Assembly: GCF_026015295.1 (NCBI RefSeq)
Contig: NZ_JAPDUW010000001.1
Coordinates: 62,001-126,000 of the forward strand
Direction of reading: 5' to 3'
DNA: 64,000 nucleotides
Origin: Segatella copri
GTDB taxonomy: Bacteria > Bacteroidota > Bacteroidia > Bacteroidales > Bacteroidaceae
The notes under the pieces are model-generated. The model did not search any database and was not told the origin of the DNA. It saw nothing but the letters and a program-made list of their open reading frames with translations. Shown piece after piece: positions 1 through 7,820 of this stretch (positions are counted from its first letter, which is position 1; every line of letters starts with the position of its first letter). A program made the position numbers and the translations under genes.

Positions 1-226
1 TGCAGAACTGCAGAAGTGGGTGGATGCCGAGGAGTTCGACCGCAAGGAGAAGGTGGCTGCCGTTACCCGTCTTTACAACGAGATAGGTATCGACAAACTG
101 GCGCAGGATAAGATTGCTTATTATTTCGAGCAGAGCAAGAAGTATCTGGATGCCGTGAATGTGCCTGCTGAGCGTAAGGAGGAATTGGCAAAGTATGCTC
201 AGAAAATGATGAAGCGACAGTACTAA
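1..226 (+). CDS. Polyprenyl synthetase, C-terminal end (partial)
   Basis: The reading frame is open from base 2, so this is the last ~75 residues of a gene that begins before the window. The helical tail, with an EKVAAVTRLYNEIG segment, a YYFEQSKKYLD segment and a short basic end, resembles the C-terminus of trans-isoprenyl diphosphate synthases (IspA/IspB type), which make the C15-C40 chains for quinones and undecaprenyl carriers. The catalytic DDxxD motifs would lie upstream and cannot be seen, so chain length and substrate cannot be stated. It ends 19 bases before tatD on the same strand, so the two may be cotranscribed. Confidence 0.75.
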   Translation, partial: AELQKWVDAEEFDRKEKVAAVTRLYNEIGIDKLAQDKIAYYFEQSKKYLDAVNVPAERKEELAKYAQKMMKRQY

Positions 227-227
227 T

Positions 228-262
228 CATAAAGTTCAAAGTTCAATGTTCAAAGTCATAGA
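228..262 (+). repeat. Heptad repeat overlapping the tatD start codon
   Basis: Units of AAAGTTC, AAAGTTC, AATGTTC and AAAG follow one another with a 7-base period between the upstream stop codon and tatD. The tatD start codon lies inside one of the units. The same period-7 pattern recurs in several gaps of this window. Confidence 0.6.
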
Positions 263-1085
263 TACACATACGCATTTCGATGCGGAAGAGTTTGATGAGG
301 ATAGGGCGGAGGCTTTCGCCCGTGCCAAGGAAGCGGGGGTAGGCAAGGTGTTCTTGCCTGCCATCGATGTGAAGACCACACACGCGGTCCTGGCATTGAG
401 CAAGGAATATCCGGGCTATGCTTATCCGATGATTGGTCTGCATCCTGAAGAGGTGAAGGCTGACTGGAAGGAACAGCTGGCTGAACTCCGGAAGATACTG
501 GATGAGCATCGCATGACCGGTAATGCCTGTCAGGAGGGTGGTTCTCCTCAGTTTTCTGACTTGATCGCCATCGGAGAGGTAGGACTTGATTATTACTGGA
601 GCCGTGAGTTCGAAAACGAGCAGCTCGAGGTTTTCGAGGAACAGGTAAAATGGTCGGTAGAAACCCAGCTCCCGCTGATGATTCATTGCCGCAAGGCTCA
701 GAACGAGATGGTGCATCTGCTCAGAAAGTATGAGAAAGAACTGCCGGGTGGCGTCTTCCATTGCTTTACGGGCAACCAGAAGGAGGCAGAAGAACTGCTC
801 TCCTTCGATAAGTTTGTATTGGGCGTCGGTGGCGTATCTACTTTCAAGAGCAGCCATCTCAGAGAAGACCTCCCTGCTGTAGTTCCTCTGGATCGCATCG
901 TTCTGGAGACCGACAGTCCGTATATGGCTCCCGTTCCATACCGCGGAAAACGCAACGAAAGCGCTTTTGTGGTAGAAGTGATGAAGACGCTCGCCAAGGC
1001 TTATGGCATAAGCGAAGAGGAGTTTGCCCGACAGACCAACCTCAATGCAGAGCGGGTTTTTCCGCTATCCGTATCGCAAGTATAG
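246..1085 (+). CDS. tatD: TatD family metal-dependent hydrolase
   Basis: This 279-residue protein is a TIM-barrel metallohydrolase of the TatD DNase family. The metal ligands are visible in order: DTHTHFD near the N-terminus, the Glu of IGEVGLDYYW near residue 115, MIHCRKA near 140, VFHCFTG near 175 and LETDSPYM near 220. Length and motif order are normal. Family members act as 3'-5' exonucleases or other phosphodiesterases in the cytoplasm; the substrate cannot be read from sequence. A ~15-residue insertion after residue 85, with MTGNACQEGG, is not part of the usual core. The ATG is formed inside a heptad repeat. Confidence 0.92.
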   Translation: MFKVIDTHTHFDAEEFDEDRAEAFARAKEAGVGKVFLPAIDVKTTHAVLALSKEYPGYAYPMIGLHPEEVKADWKEQLAELRKILDEHRMTGNACQEGGSPQFSDLIAIGEVGLDYYWSREFENEQLEVFEEQVKWSVETQLPLMIHCRKAQNEMVHLLRKYEKELPGGVFHCFTGNQKEAEELLSFDKFVLGVGGVSTFKSSHLREDLPAVVPLDRIVLETDSPYMAPVPYRGKRNESAFVVEVMKTLAKAYGISEEEFARQTNLNAERVFPLSVSQV

Positions 1086-1159
1086 GACGCAAGCGTTCAA
1101 AACTCCTTAAATAAACATAAAAAAACAATGAAAGTTATGGTATTTCGGAGGAAAAGCAA

Positions 1160-1167
1160 TAATTTTG
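1160..1167 (+). promoter_or_regulatory. Candidate -7 box upstream of tRNA-Ser
   Basis: TAATTTTG fits the Bacteroidota TAnnTTTG element and lies ~60 bases before the tRNA. No good -33 box is seen, so this is tentative. Confidence 0.35.
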
Positions 1168-1225
1168 CACTTCGAAATTGTTGCAGCAGCATGTTGCGGC
1201 GATTAAGAAGAGTTCTTCGGAATAT

Positions 1226-1313
1226 GGAAAGGTGCTCGAGTGGCTGAAGAGGCACGCCTGGAAAGCGTGTAACCGGCAAAACCGGTTCGGGGGTTCGAAT
1301 CCCCCTCTTTCCG
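1226..1313 (+). tRNA. tRNA-Ser (anticodon GGA)
   Basis: A full class II tRNA cloverleaf can be folded by hand. The acceptor stem GGAAAGG pairs with TCTTTCC, the anticodon stem CACGC pairs with GCGTG around the loop CTGGAAA, a variable arm ACCGGCAAAACCGGT is present, and the T arm is GGGGG-TTCGAAT-CCCCC. The anticodon GGA (1260-1262) reads UCC/UCU serine codons. CCA is not encoded. The gene ends 23 bases before the exbB start codon with no terminator between, so tRNA and exbB may share a transcript. Confidence 0.95.
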
Positions 1314-1336
1314 CTTTTATATATATAATAAGGTAT

Positions 1337-2050
1337 ATGAAGAAAAATACAGCTATTGCACGTTTTGCAATATTGGTTTTCACATGGATGTGTTCTCTGC
1401 CTATGATGGCTCAAGAAGAGAGCATGGGATTTCATCAAGCTCTTAAGACAAAGTTTATAGAGGGTAATGCGGGATTTATGTCTCTCGTTGCCATCGCCCT
1501 CATCGTGGGTATGGCTTTCTGTATCGAGCGCATCATCTATCTGAGTCTTTCTGAAATCAACGCCAAGAAGTTGATGCAGGATATCGACCAGAAGGTGTCG
1601 GCGGGAGATGTGGAAGGGGCTAAGACGCTCTGCCGGAATACTCGCGGACCGGTGGCTTCTATATGCTACCAGGGTTTGATGCATATCAGCGAGAGTCTTG
1701 ATGACATCGAGCGCTCGGTAAGCGGATATGGTACCGTTCAGGCGGCTAACCTGGAGAAAGGCTGCTCTTGGATCAAACTCTTTATCGCTATGGCGCCATC
1801 GCTCGGATTCCTCGGAACCGTGATCGGTATGGTCATGTCGTTCGACCAGATTCAGCAGGCGGGCGATATCAGTCCTACTATCGTTGCTTCGGGTATGAAA
1901 GTGGCGCTCATCACTACCATCTTCGGTATCATCGTAGCCCTCATCCTTCAGGTTTTCTATAACTACATCCTTTCTAAGGTGGAGCACCTGACAAGCCAGA
2001 TGGAGGAGTCGGCGGTTACTTTAATGGATATTATTGCCAAGAATAAATAA
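1337..2050 (+). CDS. exbB: MotA/TolQ/ExbB proton channel family protein
   Basis: This 237-residue inner-membrane protein is the channel subunit of an ExbB-ExbD type energiser that uses the proton motive force to drive TonB-dependent outer-membrane transport. An N-terminal hydrophobic segment ending in MMA-Q looks like a signal sequence. A transmembrane segment follows near residues 45-65, and two more hydrophobic helices lie in the conserved C-terminal half (APSLGFLGTVIGMVMSF and a segment near 195-215). The ATG at 1337 is chosen because an open frame further upstream would run through the tRNA. It begins an operon with a small membrane protein and two ExbD proteins. No tonB gene is present here. 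Confidence 0.9.
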   Translation: MKKNTAIARFAILVFTWMCSLPMMAQEESMGFHQALKTKFIEGNAGFMSLVAIALIVGMAFCIERIIYLSLSEINAKKLMQDIDQKVSAGDVEGAKTLCRNTRGPVASICYQGLMHISESLDDIERSVSGYGTVQAANLEKGCSWIKLFIAMAPSLGFLGTVIGMVMSFDQIQQAGDISPTIVASGMKVALITTIFGIIVALILQVFYNYILSKVEHLTSQMEESAVTLMDIIAKNK

Positions 2051-2062
2051 ACGAAGAGAGAA

Positions 2063-2575
2063 ATGGTTAAATTTCAATTTTCAAAGCAGAAGACGAAGTC
2101 GGCCGAAAAGATATCGCAGCAGGTGTTCTATATCATGATAGGACTGGCGGTGCTGGTTTTCGGTCTGTTCTTTTTGGTAGGCTACGATTTGCCTTTCGAA
2201 GAGAACCCCGACTTTAATGCGCCTCTCTTTACCGATGTGCTCATCCTGCTGATGTGGCTCTTCCTGATAGGAGGTACAGGTCTGGCAGTCTTTTCGATGA
2301 TCAGAGATTATCACAGCAGCAAGTCGGAGGCTGTAGTGAATGGCATTCCCGTGCGTCGCATCTTCCGCATCACATGGATCGGAACTTTGGCAGTTTTGCT
2401 GCTTACCTTCTTTTTGGGCGGTTCTGCTCCGATGCTCATCAATGGCGAGAATTATGCCGACTGGCTCTGGCTCAAGCTTTCAGATATGTTTGTCATCACA
2501 TCGCTCCTGATGCTGGTGGCAGGAATCGGTGCCGTCTGTTTCGGTGCCACACGTTATATTCGGAAGAAAAACTAA
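2063..2575 (+). CDS. Membrane protein of the ExbB-ExbD operon
   Basis: This 170-residue protein is not recognised as a named family. It has four clear hydrophobic segments, near residues 22-42, 57-80, 105-125 and 140-160, with basic cytoplasmic-looking ends. It lies 12 bases after exbB and 43 bases before the first exbD. A similar membrane protein at this place is common in Bacteroidales ExbBD clusters, which suggests a role as an accessory subunit of the energising complex. That role is inferred from position only. Confidence 0.7.
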   Translation: MVKFQFSKQKTKSAEKISQQVFYIMIGLAVLVFGLFFLVGYDLPFEENPDFNAPLFTDVLILLMWLFLIGGTGLAVFSMIRDYHSSKSEAVVNGIPVRRIFRITWIGTLAVLLLTFFLGGSAPMLINGENYADWLWLKLSDMFVITSLLMLVAGIGAVCFGATRYIRKKN

Positions 2576-2576
2576 A

Positions 2577-2598
2577 GAGAGTGCTTTAGGCTCTCTAT
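2577..2598 (+). other. Small hairpin between operon genes
   Basis: AGAGAG and CTCTCT pair around a short loop between the membrane protein and exbD. There is no T tract, so this is more likely an mRNA processing or stability element than a terminator. Confidence 0.3.
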
Positions 2599-2618
2599 TC
2601 TATAAATAAGGATTAAAT

Positions 2619-3236
2619 ATGCTGATTAGAAGGAAGCAACACGAAACCCCGGGACTGAATACCACATCTACAGCCGACATCTCGTTCATGCTGTTGATAT
2701 TCTTCCTTGTCACCACATCAATGGATGTGGATAAGGGACTGTTGCGCCAACTCCCTTCACCTGAACCGCAGAAGAAGGAACAGCAGCAGTCGGTGGTAGA
2801 CAAGGCTAATCTGATGGCGCTGCGCCTGACAGCTGGCGATACGCTTTTGGTCAACGGTAAGCCGATGCAGGTGAGCCAGCTCAAGGAAGAAACCATCCGC
2901 TTTGTACACCGCCTGGGCAAGAAACATCTCATCTCTATCGAGAGTGACCGCGATGCCGACTATAATCTCTATTTCCAGATGCAGAATCAGCTGATGGAAG
3001 CATATAGCCAGCTACGCAACGAAACAGCCCAGAAGAAATATCACAGGGATTATGCCCTCTTGAACAATGACCAGAAAGAACAGGTGCGCACCATCTGTCC
3101 GCAGCGCATCACAGAGTCGTATGCCAACGCAATGACTCATGCCGACCAGCGTGTTGATGCCAATGCTGAAGAAAAGCAAGGGGAAGAAAATTCTATAGAA
3201 ACAGCTACAGAACAGCAGAAAGGAGGTAAACAATGA
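2619..3236 (+). CDS. exbD: ExbD/TolR family biopolymer transport protein (first copy)
   Basis: This 205-residue protein has the ExbD plan: a short cytoplasmic N-terminus (RRKQHETPGLNTTSTADIS), one transmembrane helix near 22-40 that carries the conserved Asp just before it (TADISFMLLIFFLV), then a periplasmic domain. The Asp is the proton-relay residue known from the family. The periplasmic part is longer than usual, with a charged C-terminal tail rich in Glu and Gln. The stop overlaps the start of the second exbD by four bases, which indicates translational coupling. Confidence 0.88.
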   Translation: MLIRRKQHETPGLNTTSTADISFMLLIFFLVTTSMDVDKGLLRQLPSPEPQKKEQQQSVVDKANLMALRLTAGDTLLVNGKPMQVSQLKEETIRFVHRLGKKHLISIESDRDADYNLYFQMQNQLMEAYSQLRNETAQKKYHRDYALLNNDQKEQVRTICPQRITESYANAMTHADQRVDANAEEKQGEENSIETATEQQKGGKQ

Positions 3237-3697
3237 TGAATTTTCATAAGAAATCGCATGAAGTGCCAGGGTTGAATACATCTTCTCTGCCAGACCTCAT
3301 TTTCTCCGTACTGTTCTTCTTTATGATTGTTACCCACATGCGCCAGGTTACCTTGAAGGTAGACTGCCGTTTGCCACAAGGCAAGGAACTCACCCGCCTG
3401 ACCAAAAAATCGGCGGTGAGCCATATTTATATAGGTAAGCCAACCAAAGAGATGCAGGCAAAGTATGGTACCGGTACCCAGATTCAGTTGAATGATAAGT
3501 TTGCTTCGGCTCCCGAAGTGATGGATTACATTTCGGCAGAAAAGAAGCGTATGTCGCCGGAAGACCAGAAGCTGATGACCGTATCAATCAAAGCAGATCA
3601 GGAAACCAAGATGGGTGTGATAACCGACGTAAAGCAGGCTTTGCGCCAGGCAAAAGCACTAAAAATCAGTTATTCTGCCACAGAAAATGGAAAATAA
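3233..3697 (+). CDS. exbD: ExbD/TolR family biopolymer transport protein (second copy)
   Basis: This 154-residue protein has the same N-terminal signature as the preceding gene (HEVPGLNTSSLPDLIFSVLF) and a single transmembrane helix followed by a periplasmic domain. The conserved Asp is in SLPDLIF. Two different ExbD paralogues in tandem are usual in Bacteroidota and may form a heteromeric stator element with ExbB. It overlaps the first exbD by four bases. No terminator is obvious before the Lrp-type regulator, which has its own promoter. Confidence 0.88.
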   Translation: MMNFHKKSHEVPGLNTSSLPDLIFSVLFFFMIVTHMRQVTLKVDCRLPQGKELTRLTKKSAVSHIYIGKPTKEMQAKYGTGTQIQLNDKFASAPEVMDYISAEKKRMSPEDQKLMTVSIKADQETKMGVITDVKQALRQAKALKISYSATENGK

Positions 3698-3728
3698 TAT
3701 TAATTTATCATGTTTTTCTCTTAAAAAA

Positions 3729-3759
3729 TTGCTTTTATTAATTTTTTGTATTATCTTTG
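3729..3759 (+). promoter_or_regulatory. Bacteroidota-type promoter for the Lrp regulator
   Basis: A TTG at 3729-3731 and TATCTTTG at 3752-3759 are separated by 20 bases, matching the -33/-7 consensus. The -7 box is 20 bases before the ATG, so the 5' leader is very short. Confidence 0.65.
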
Positions 3760-3778
3760 CACGCAAATTATTAGTATT

Positions 3779-4297
3779 ATGGCAAAACAAATTTTAGATT
3801 CATTAGATAGGCAGATTCTGAAGCTGATTTCTCAGGATGCCCGTATTCCATTTTTGGAAGTGGCACGCGCTTGCAATGTGAGCGGTGCTGCCATTCATCA
3901 GCGTGTTGCTAAACTTACAAATCTTGGTATCATCAAGGGTTCACAATTCATCATTGACCCAGAAAAGATAGGTTACGAAACTTGTGCTTATATGGGACTC
4001 TATCTGAAGGAGCCTGAGAAGTTTGACCAGGTTGTAGAGGAGTTGAAGAAGATTCCTGAGGTTGTGGAGTGTCACTATACTACAGGCGGTTTTGATATGT
4101 TTATCAAGATTTACGCGCTGAACAACCACCATCTCCTGGAAATCATCCACGACAAGTTGCAGCCACTGGGATTGTCTCGCAGCGAGACCATCATCTCTTT
4201 CAATGCATCTATCAATCGTCAGCTTTCTATGCAGGACCTCAAGACTTTCAACGATGATGAAGAGGAAACTGATGAGGAGGCTGCAGCAGAGAAATAA
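3779..4297 (+). CDS. Lrp/AsnC family transcriptional regulator
   Basis: This 172-residue protein has an N-terminal winged helix-turn-helix (LDRQILKLISQDARIPF then VSGAAIHQRVAKL, residues ~5-55) and a C-terminal RAM/Lrp ligand-binding domain (residues ~70-145), ending in an acidic tail (DDEEETDEEAAAE). Such proteins are octameric DNA-binding regulators that respond to amino acids. The ligand and targets are not evident. The ATG at 3779 is preferred over an in-frame ATG 33 bases upstream, because the upstream one lies over the -7 box. Confidence 0.88.
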   Translation: MAKQILDSLDRQILKLISQDARIPFLEVARACNVSGAAIHQRVAKLTNLGIIKGSQFIIDPEKIGYETCAYMGLYLKEPEKFDQVVEELKKIPEVVECHYTTGGFDMFIKIYALNNHHLLEIIHDKLQPLGLSRSETIISFNASINRQLSMQDLKTFNDDEEETDEEAAAEK

Positions 4298-4313
4298 GAT
4301 ATAAAAAGAAAAA

Positions 4314-4345
4314 AAAGCAGTAGCTCCCTGCGGGATTACTGCTTT
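4314..4345. terminator. Bidirectional terminator between the Lrp gene and folA
   Basis: AAAGCAGTA (4314-4322) pairs with TACTGCTTT (4337-4345), with an inner TCCC/GGGA stem. Read on the minus strand it is followed by a long T tract, so it should end folA strongly. The folA stop codon lies inside the stem. Confidence 0.75.
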
Positions 4346-4857
4346 CTATAAAGGGTGAGGAATGTGAACGGTAAGCCGTTTTCATTCCTCATTTCTTTTT
4401 CTGTCACTTCCCATTCTGCCGGATTGATTTCCGGAAAGAAGGTATCGGCATGTTCAGGTTCCTTTTCTACGATTGTGAGATAAAGCTTGTCTGCAAAAGG
4501 CAAAGCCTGTTCATATATGCTGGCTCCTCCGATGATGAAACATTCATCTGAAGCTTCTTTGCTTCCAATCGCTTCTTTGCTTCCAACAGATTCTTTCCTT
4601 GCTACCAGCGCTTCTTCCAGAGAGGTGTATACTTCGCACCCTGTTATCTGCTCTCTTGTCTTCGAGACAACAATATTGCGGCGGTTGGGCAAGGCTCCGT
4701 TCGGCAGCGACTCAAATGTATTCCTGCCCATGATGATCGTATGTCCAGTTGTGAGCATACGAAATCGGGTCATGTCCGATGGGATGGCATAGAGCAACCG
4801 GTTCTTGTACCCGATAGCTCTATGCACTTTTGATATACAGGCGATGATGCTAAGCAT
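4336..4857 (-). CDS. folA: Dihydrofolate reductase
   Basis: This 173-residue enzyme reduces dihydrofolate to tetrahydrofolate with NADPH. Family motifs are visible: SIIACISKVHRAIGYKN at the N-terminus, the catalytic acid Asp28 in IPSDM, the cofactor segment MGRNTFESLP and IIGGASIYEQAL. The position of the E. coli Trp22 is Tyr23 here. Between the central strands there is a low-complexity insert in which a six-residue unit (GSKEAI, GSKEAS) is duplicated by an 18-base DNA repeat. No thyA gene is adjacent. The gene is followed by a strong terminator. Confidence 0.92.
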   Translation of the reverse strand: MLSIIACISKVHRAIGYKNRLLYAIPSDMTRFRMLTTGHTIIMGRNTFESLPNGALPNRRNIVVSKTREQITGCEVYTSLEEALVARKESVGSKEAIGSKEASDECFIIGGASIYEQALPFADKLYLTIVEKEPEHADTFFPEINPAEWEVTEKEMRNENGLPFTFLTLYRKQ

Positions 4858-4865
4858 TTTTTATT

Positions 4866-4904
4866 TTAATGTTGAATGTTGAGTGTTGAATGTTGAATTA
4901 TTCA
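4866..4904 (-). repeat. Heptad repeat (TTGAATG)n between folA and the methyltransferase
   Basis: Five or so units of ATGTTGA/TTGAATG with a 7-base period fill the gap. Similar arrays occur at 29,154, 29,698 and 60,830. Confidence 0.6.
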
Positions 4905-4910
4905 TTCTTG

Positions 4911-6326
4911 CTATAAACTATTAACTATAAACAGCTCTCCCGTCCCATGGCTGCTCTTGATTTTCCACTCCTGCGGATAGAGGTTGTTGGCACGGTTGCC
5001 GATGTTCTTTTCCCAGCCTATCGGAACCTGTCTGTAGGTTACCAGTACATAACCCTTAGGCGTATCGGCAGGTAGATTCACAGCCTCCTTGCGAAGGTAG
5101 CGGATGGCATCTTCGTAGGATAACTCCACCTGTGGGAAGTGATCTTTGTTGAGCATCGTAGAGAGAGCGAGAGCCTGGTCGGGAATGAGACCCTTTCCCT
5201 TGTCAGTTCCCAGTTTCACACCTGCATGCAGCACCTTCAGGTTCTTTTCAGCCTGGTCGTAGATGTCTTTCCATCTGCCCGGAATGGCGTAAACCGTCTC
5301 GTTGCTTTCTGCAGGCATCCATTCCGTATCAGCCTTCAGCCAGCCGTCCGGAATCTCCGGTCCCTTTCCTTTAGCCACCTTCTTGTCTTTCTTCTTCTTA
5401 TCCTTCCTGTTCTCCTTGGCTGGTGAGCCGGCTTCCCATTCGCCCTCTTTCTTCAGAATCGCCATAAACAGACCTTCGCCTCGCGAAACGCCAGGAATAA
5501 ATCGGTAAACAGGGAAGTCGGTGCCCGTGAGGTTGCGGGTGATGTTCCATGCATTTTCTACACCCTCCAGTGCCATCACTTCTGCGCCAAGTTCTTCGCA
5601 TATCCAGTCCACGTTCTCCTCATCTTCGTGTGCATTGAAGGTGCAGGTAGAATAAATCAGGATACCGCCTGGCTTCAGACAGTTCCAGATATCCGATACG
5701 ATTTCGCGCTGCAGCTGCCAGCAGTTGTTCACATTCTGGGTACTCCATTCGTCGATAGCCCCTTCATCTTTGCGGAACATTCCTTCGCCGGAGCAGGGAA
5801 CATCGGTAAGGATCACATCAAACTGCAATTTCGATTTCTTGTAATCGCGGGGATAGTTGTTGGTAACAATCATATCCGGATGACCGAACTTCTGTACGTT
5901 TTCGGCAAGAATCTGCGAGCGGGTGCGCATCGGTTCGTTGCTGAAGAGCAGACTCCCTTCCGGCAAGGCAGCCCTTACGGCAGTCGACTTTCCGCCAGGG
6001 GCAGCACAGAGATCCAGCATCATCACCGGTTCTTTTACGTACTGTCGGATAGCCATATCAACAAACATGGATGAGGCTTCCTGTACATAATATAAGCCGG
6101 CATGCAGCAGCGGATCGAAGGTGAATCCGGGACGCGTAGAGAGATAACGGCCGGTTTCCGGACACCAGGGAACCGGTTCGCCATCAGCATCCTTGCATTT
6201 AAAAGGATTGATGCGGATACTGGTTGGTGCCTCCTCTTCGAGGATAGCATGCTCCAGACGCTGATACAGCTTTTCGCCCATCAGCGCCTGCGTATATGTT
6301 CTGAAATCTTCAGGTAATGTCTTCAT
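4911..6326 (-). CDS. RsmF-like RNA cytosine-C5 methyltransferase
   Basis: This 471-residue protein belongs to the NOL1/NOP2/Sun family of S-adenosylmethionine-dependent m5C methyltransferases acting on rRNA or tRNA. The SAM-binding motif is LDLCAAPGGKS (residues 104-114). The two catalytic cysteines are Cys178 in DVPCSGEG and Cys228 in STCTF. A C-terminal PUA-like region with a PQEWKIK segment matches the RsmF C-terminal domain. Between the domains is a Lys-rich stretch (residues ~305-325, KDKKKKDKK), probably a flexible RNA-binding linker. The exact target base is not known from sequence. Confidence 0.88.
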   Translation of the reverse strand: MKTLPEDFRTYTQALMGEKLYQRLEHAILEEEAPTSIRINPFKCKDADGEPVPWCPETGRYLSTRPGFTFDPLLHAGLYYVQEASSMFVDMAIRQYVKEPVMMLDLCAAPGGKSTAVRAALPEGSLLFSNEPMRTRSQILAENVQKFGHPDMIVTNNYPRDYKKSKLQFDVILTDVPCSGEGMFRKDEGAIDEWSTQNVNNCWQLQREIVSDIWNCLKPGGILIYSTCTFNAHEDEENVDWICEELGAEVMALEGVENAWNITRNLTGTDFPVYRFIPGVSRGEGLFMAILKKEGEWEAGSPAKENRKDKKKKDKKVAKGKGPEIPDGWLKADTEWMPAESNETVYAIPGRWKDIYDQAEKNLKVLHAGVKLGTDKGKGLIPDQALALSTMLNKDHFPQVELSYEDAIRYLRKEAVNLPADTPKGYVLVTYRQVPIGWEKNIGNRANNLYPQEWKIKSSHGTGELFIVNSL

Positions 6327-6353
6327 TCTGTCTCTTTTTCTTTAATTTGTTTG

Positions 6354-6384
6354 CAAAAATAAGAAATTTTTCGTTTCTTTGCAA
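6354..6384 (-). promoter_or_regulatory. Promoter for the RsmF-like gene
   Basis: On the minus strand TATTTTTG (6361-6354) is preceded by TTG (6384-6382) at 20-base spacing, a good match to the Bacteroidota consensus. Confidence 0.55.
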
Positions 6385-6459
6385 CTAAATCGCGAAGAGA
6401 TGCGTCTAAGAAGCAGAAATTTTTCAAAATAACAAGGTAAAACAATAAAAAATAATGAT

Positions 6460-7194
6460 ATGAAGAAAGCAATATTGGCATTAGCGCTCGTTATGAGCAT
6501 CGGAGCCACCCAAGTGTCTTTGGCGTCTTCTGCTCCAAAACATCGTTATCATCCAACTACCCAACAGGTAGATTCAAAGGCTGCTCCTGCATCTGCCGCA
6601 CAGCCATCTGCTTCGAAGGATAAAGACGACGAGGCGTTGGAGGCTTATTCTGATACAACCAGTACAGATTCGGCTAACTATGATGATTATGATGAGAATG
6701 ATAATAGATCTGTTCATTCTAGATACAGTTTAGACAACTATGATGATCCGTTCGATTTCATCGGTTCGGTATTTGGTGGCGGAGCGCTGGCTGTTATGAT
6801 CATTTTCTGTATCATCTTCGGTCTGCTGTTTGTCTTTGCTCCGCTGATCATCGTATTTCTGGTTATCAGATATCTGATTCGCCGCCACAACGACCGGATG
6901 AAACTGGCGGAGATGGCGATGGAGAAGGGCATCAATGTTCCGGAAAGCGACCGGCCGATAGACAAGCAGAGCGATGAGTATCTCGTGAAACGGGGATTGA
7001 GAAATGCCTTCCTGGGAGCCGGCTTGTGCGCCATGTTTGCCTGGTGGGATGTTGATTTCCTGGCTGGCATCGGAGCCCTGGTCTTCTTCTATGGCATCGG
7101 TCAGACCGTTATCGGCTCGCTTCCTGCCATTAAGGACTGGTGGAAGAACCGTCATGGCGACCAGGGCACGGGATATAATGGTACTCCGGTCTAG
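6460..7194 (+). CDS. Membrane protein, DUF6249-like
   Basis: This 244-residue protein begins with a signal peptide (ILALALVMSIGATQVSLAS). A Ser/Ala/Asp-rich disordered region follows to ~95, then a strong transmembrane helix near 110-140 and a cytoplasmic segment IRRHNDRMKLAEMAMEKGI. Two further hydrophobic helices lie near 180-220. The arrangement resembles the DUF6249 membrane proteins commonly found beside ECF sigma factor genes in Bacteroidales. It lies 86 bases before such a sigma factor, so a link to sensing or envelope stress is likely but not shown. Confidence 0.65.
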   Translation: MKKAILALALVMSIGATQVSLASSAPKHRYHPTTQQVDSKAAPASAAQPSASKDKDDEALEAYSDTTSTDSANYDDYDENDNRSVHSRYSLDNYDDPFDFIGSVFGGGALAVMIIFCIIFGLLFVFAPLIIVFLVIRYLIRRHNDRMKLAEMAMEKGINVPESDRPIDKQSDEYLVKRGLRNAFLGAGLCAMFAWWDVDFLAGIGALVFFYGIGQTVIGSLPAIKDWWKNRHGDQGTGYNGTPV

Positions 7195-7280
7195 CAGCCG
7201 ACATTCAATATATCATGGCTTCTCAATAGGAGGGGAAGTCACAAGGAAAAGAACAACAATTATTAGTTAATATATATAAG

Positions 7281-7820
7281 GTGGAAAAGTTATCCGATAT
7301 CTCTCTCGTCACGAAGGTGGTGATGCTTCATGACCGCAAGTCGTTCGACCTGCTGGTCAGGAAGTATCAGTCACCTATTCGTGGGTTCTTCCTGCGGCAG
7401 ACGCTGGGGGATGCGCAGCTGAGTGACGACTTGGCTCAGGATACCTTTGTCAAGGCATATACCCATCTGTCCGGTTTCAGGGGTACAGCCTCTTTCTCCA
7501 CCTGGCTCTACCGCATCGCCTATAATGTATGGTATGATTATACCCGCAGCCATAAGGAGACGCAGGACATCGATACGCCTGCCGTTTCCAGTAAGAATGC
7601 ACAGGGCGCCCATGCCGGATTAAAGATGGATTTGCTCAAGGCATTACAGATATTGAATGAAAATGAACGTACATGCATCACGCTGCAGCTGATGGATGGA
7701 CTCTCTATAGATAAGATTGCAGAGGTGACGGGAATGGTGCAAGGCACCATCAAGTCGCATCTCTCTCGTGGAAAACAGAAACTTGCAAGTTACTTAAAAC
7801 AGAATGGTTATGACCGATAA
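7281..7820 (+). CDS. RNA polymerase ECF-type sigma factor
   Basis: This 179-residue protein has sigma region 2 (residues ~25-95, with DDLAQDTFVKAYTHL and FSTWLYRIAYNVWYDYTR) and sigma region 4 (residues ~120-170, ending in a helix-turn-helix IDKIAEVTGMVQGTIKSHLSRGKQKL). Both are typical of sigma-70 ECF factors that redirect RNA polymerase. The start is a GTG. The downstream gene overlaps its end by 17 bases and encodes a single-pass protein that may be its anti-sigma partner. Confidence 0.9.
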   Translation: MEKLSDISLVTKVVMLHDRKSFDLLVRKYQSPIRGFFLRQTLGDAQLSDDLAQDTFVKAYTHLSGFRGTASFSTWLYRIAYNVWYDYTRSHKETQDIDTPAVSSKNAQGAHAGLKMDLLKALQILNENERTCITLQLMDGLSIDKIAEVTGMVQGTIKSHLSRGKQKLASYLKQNGYDR

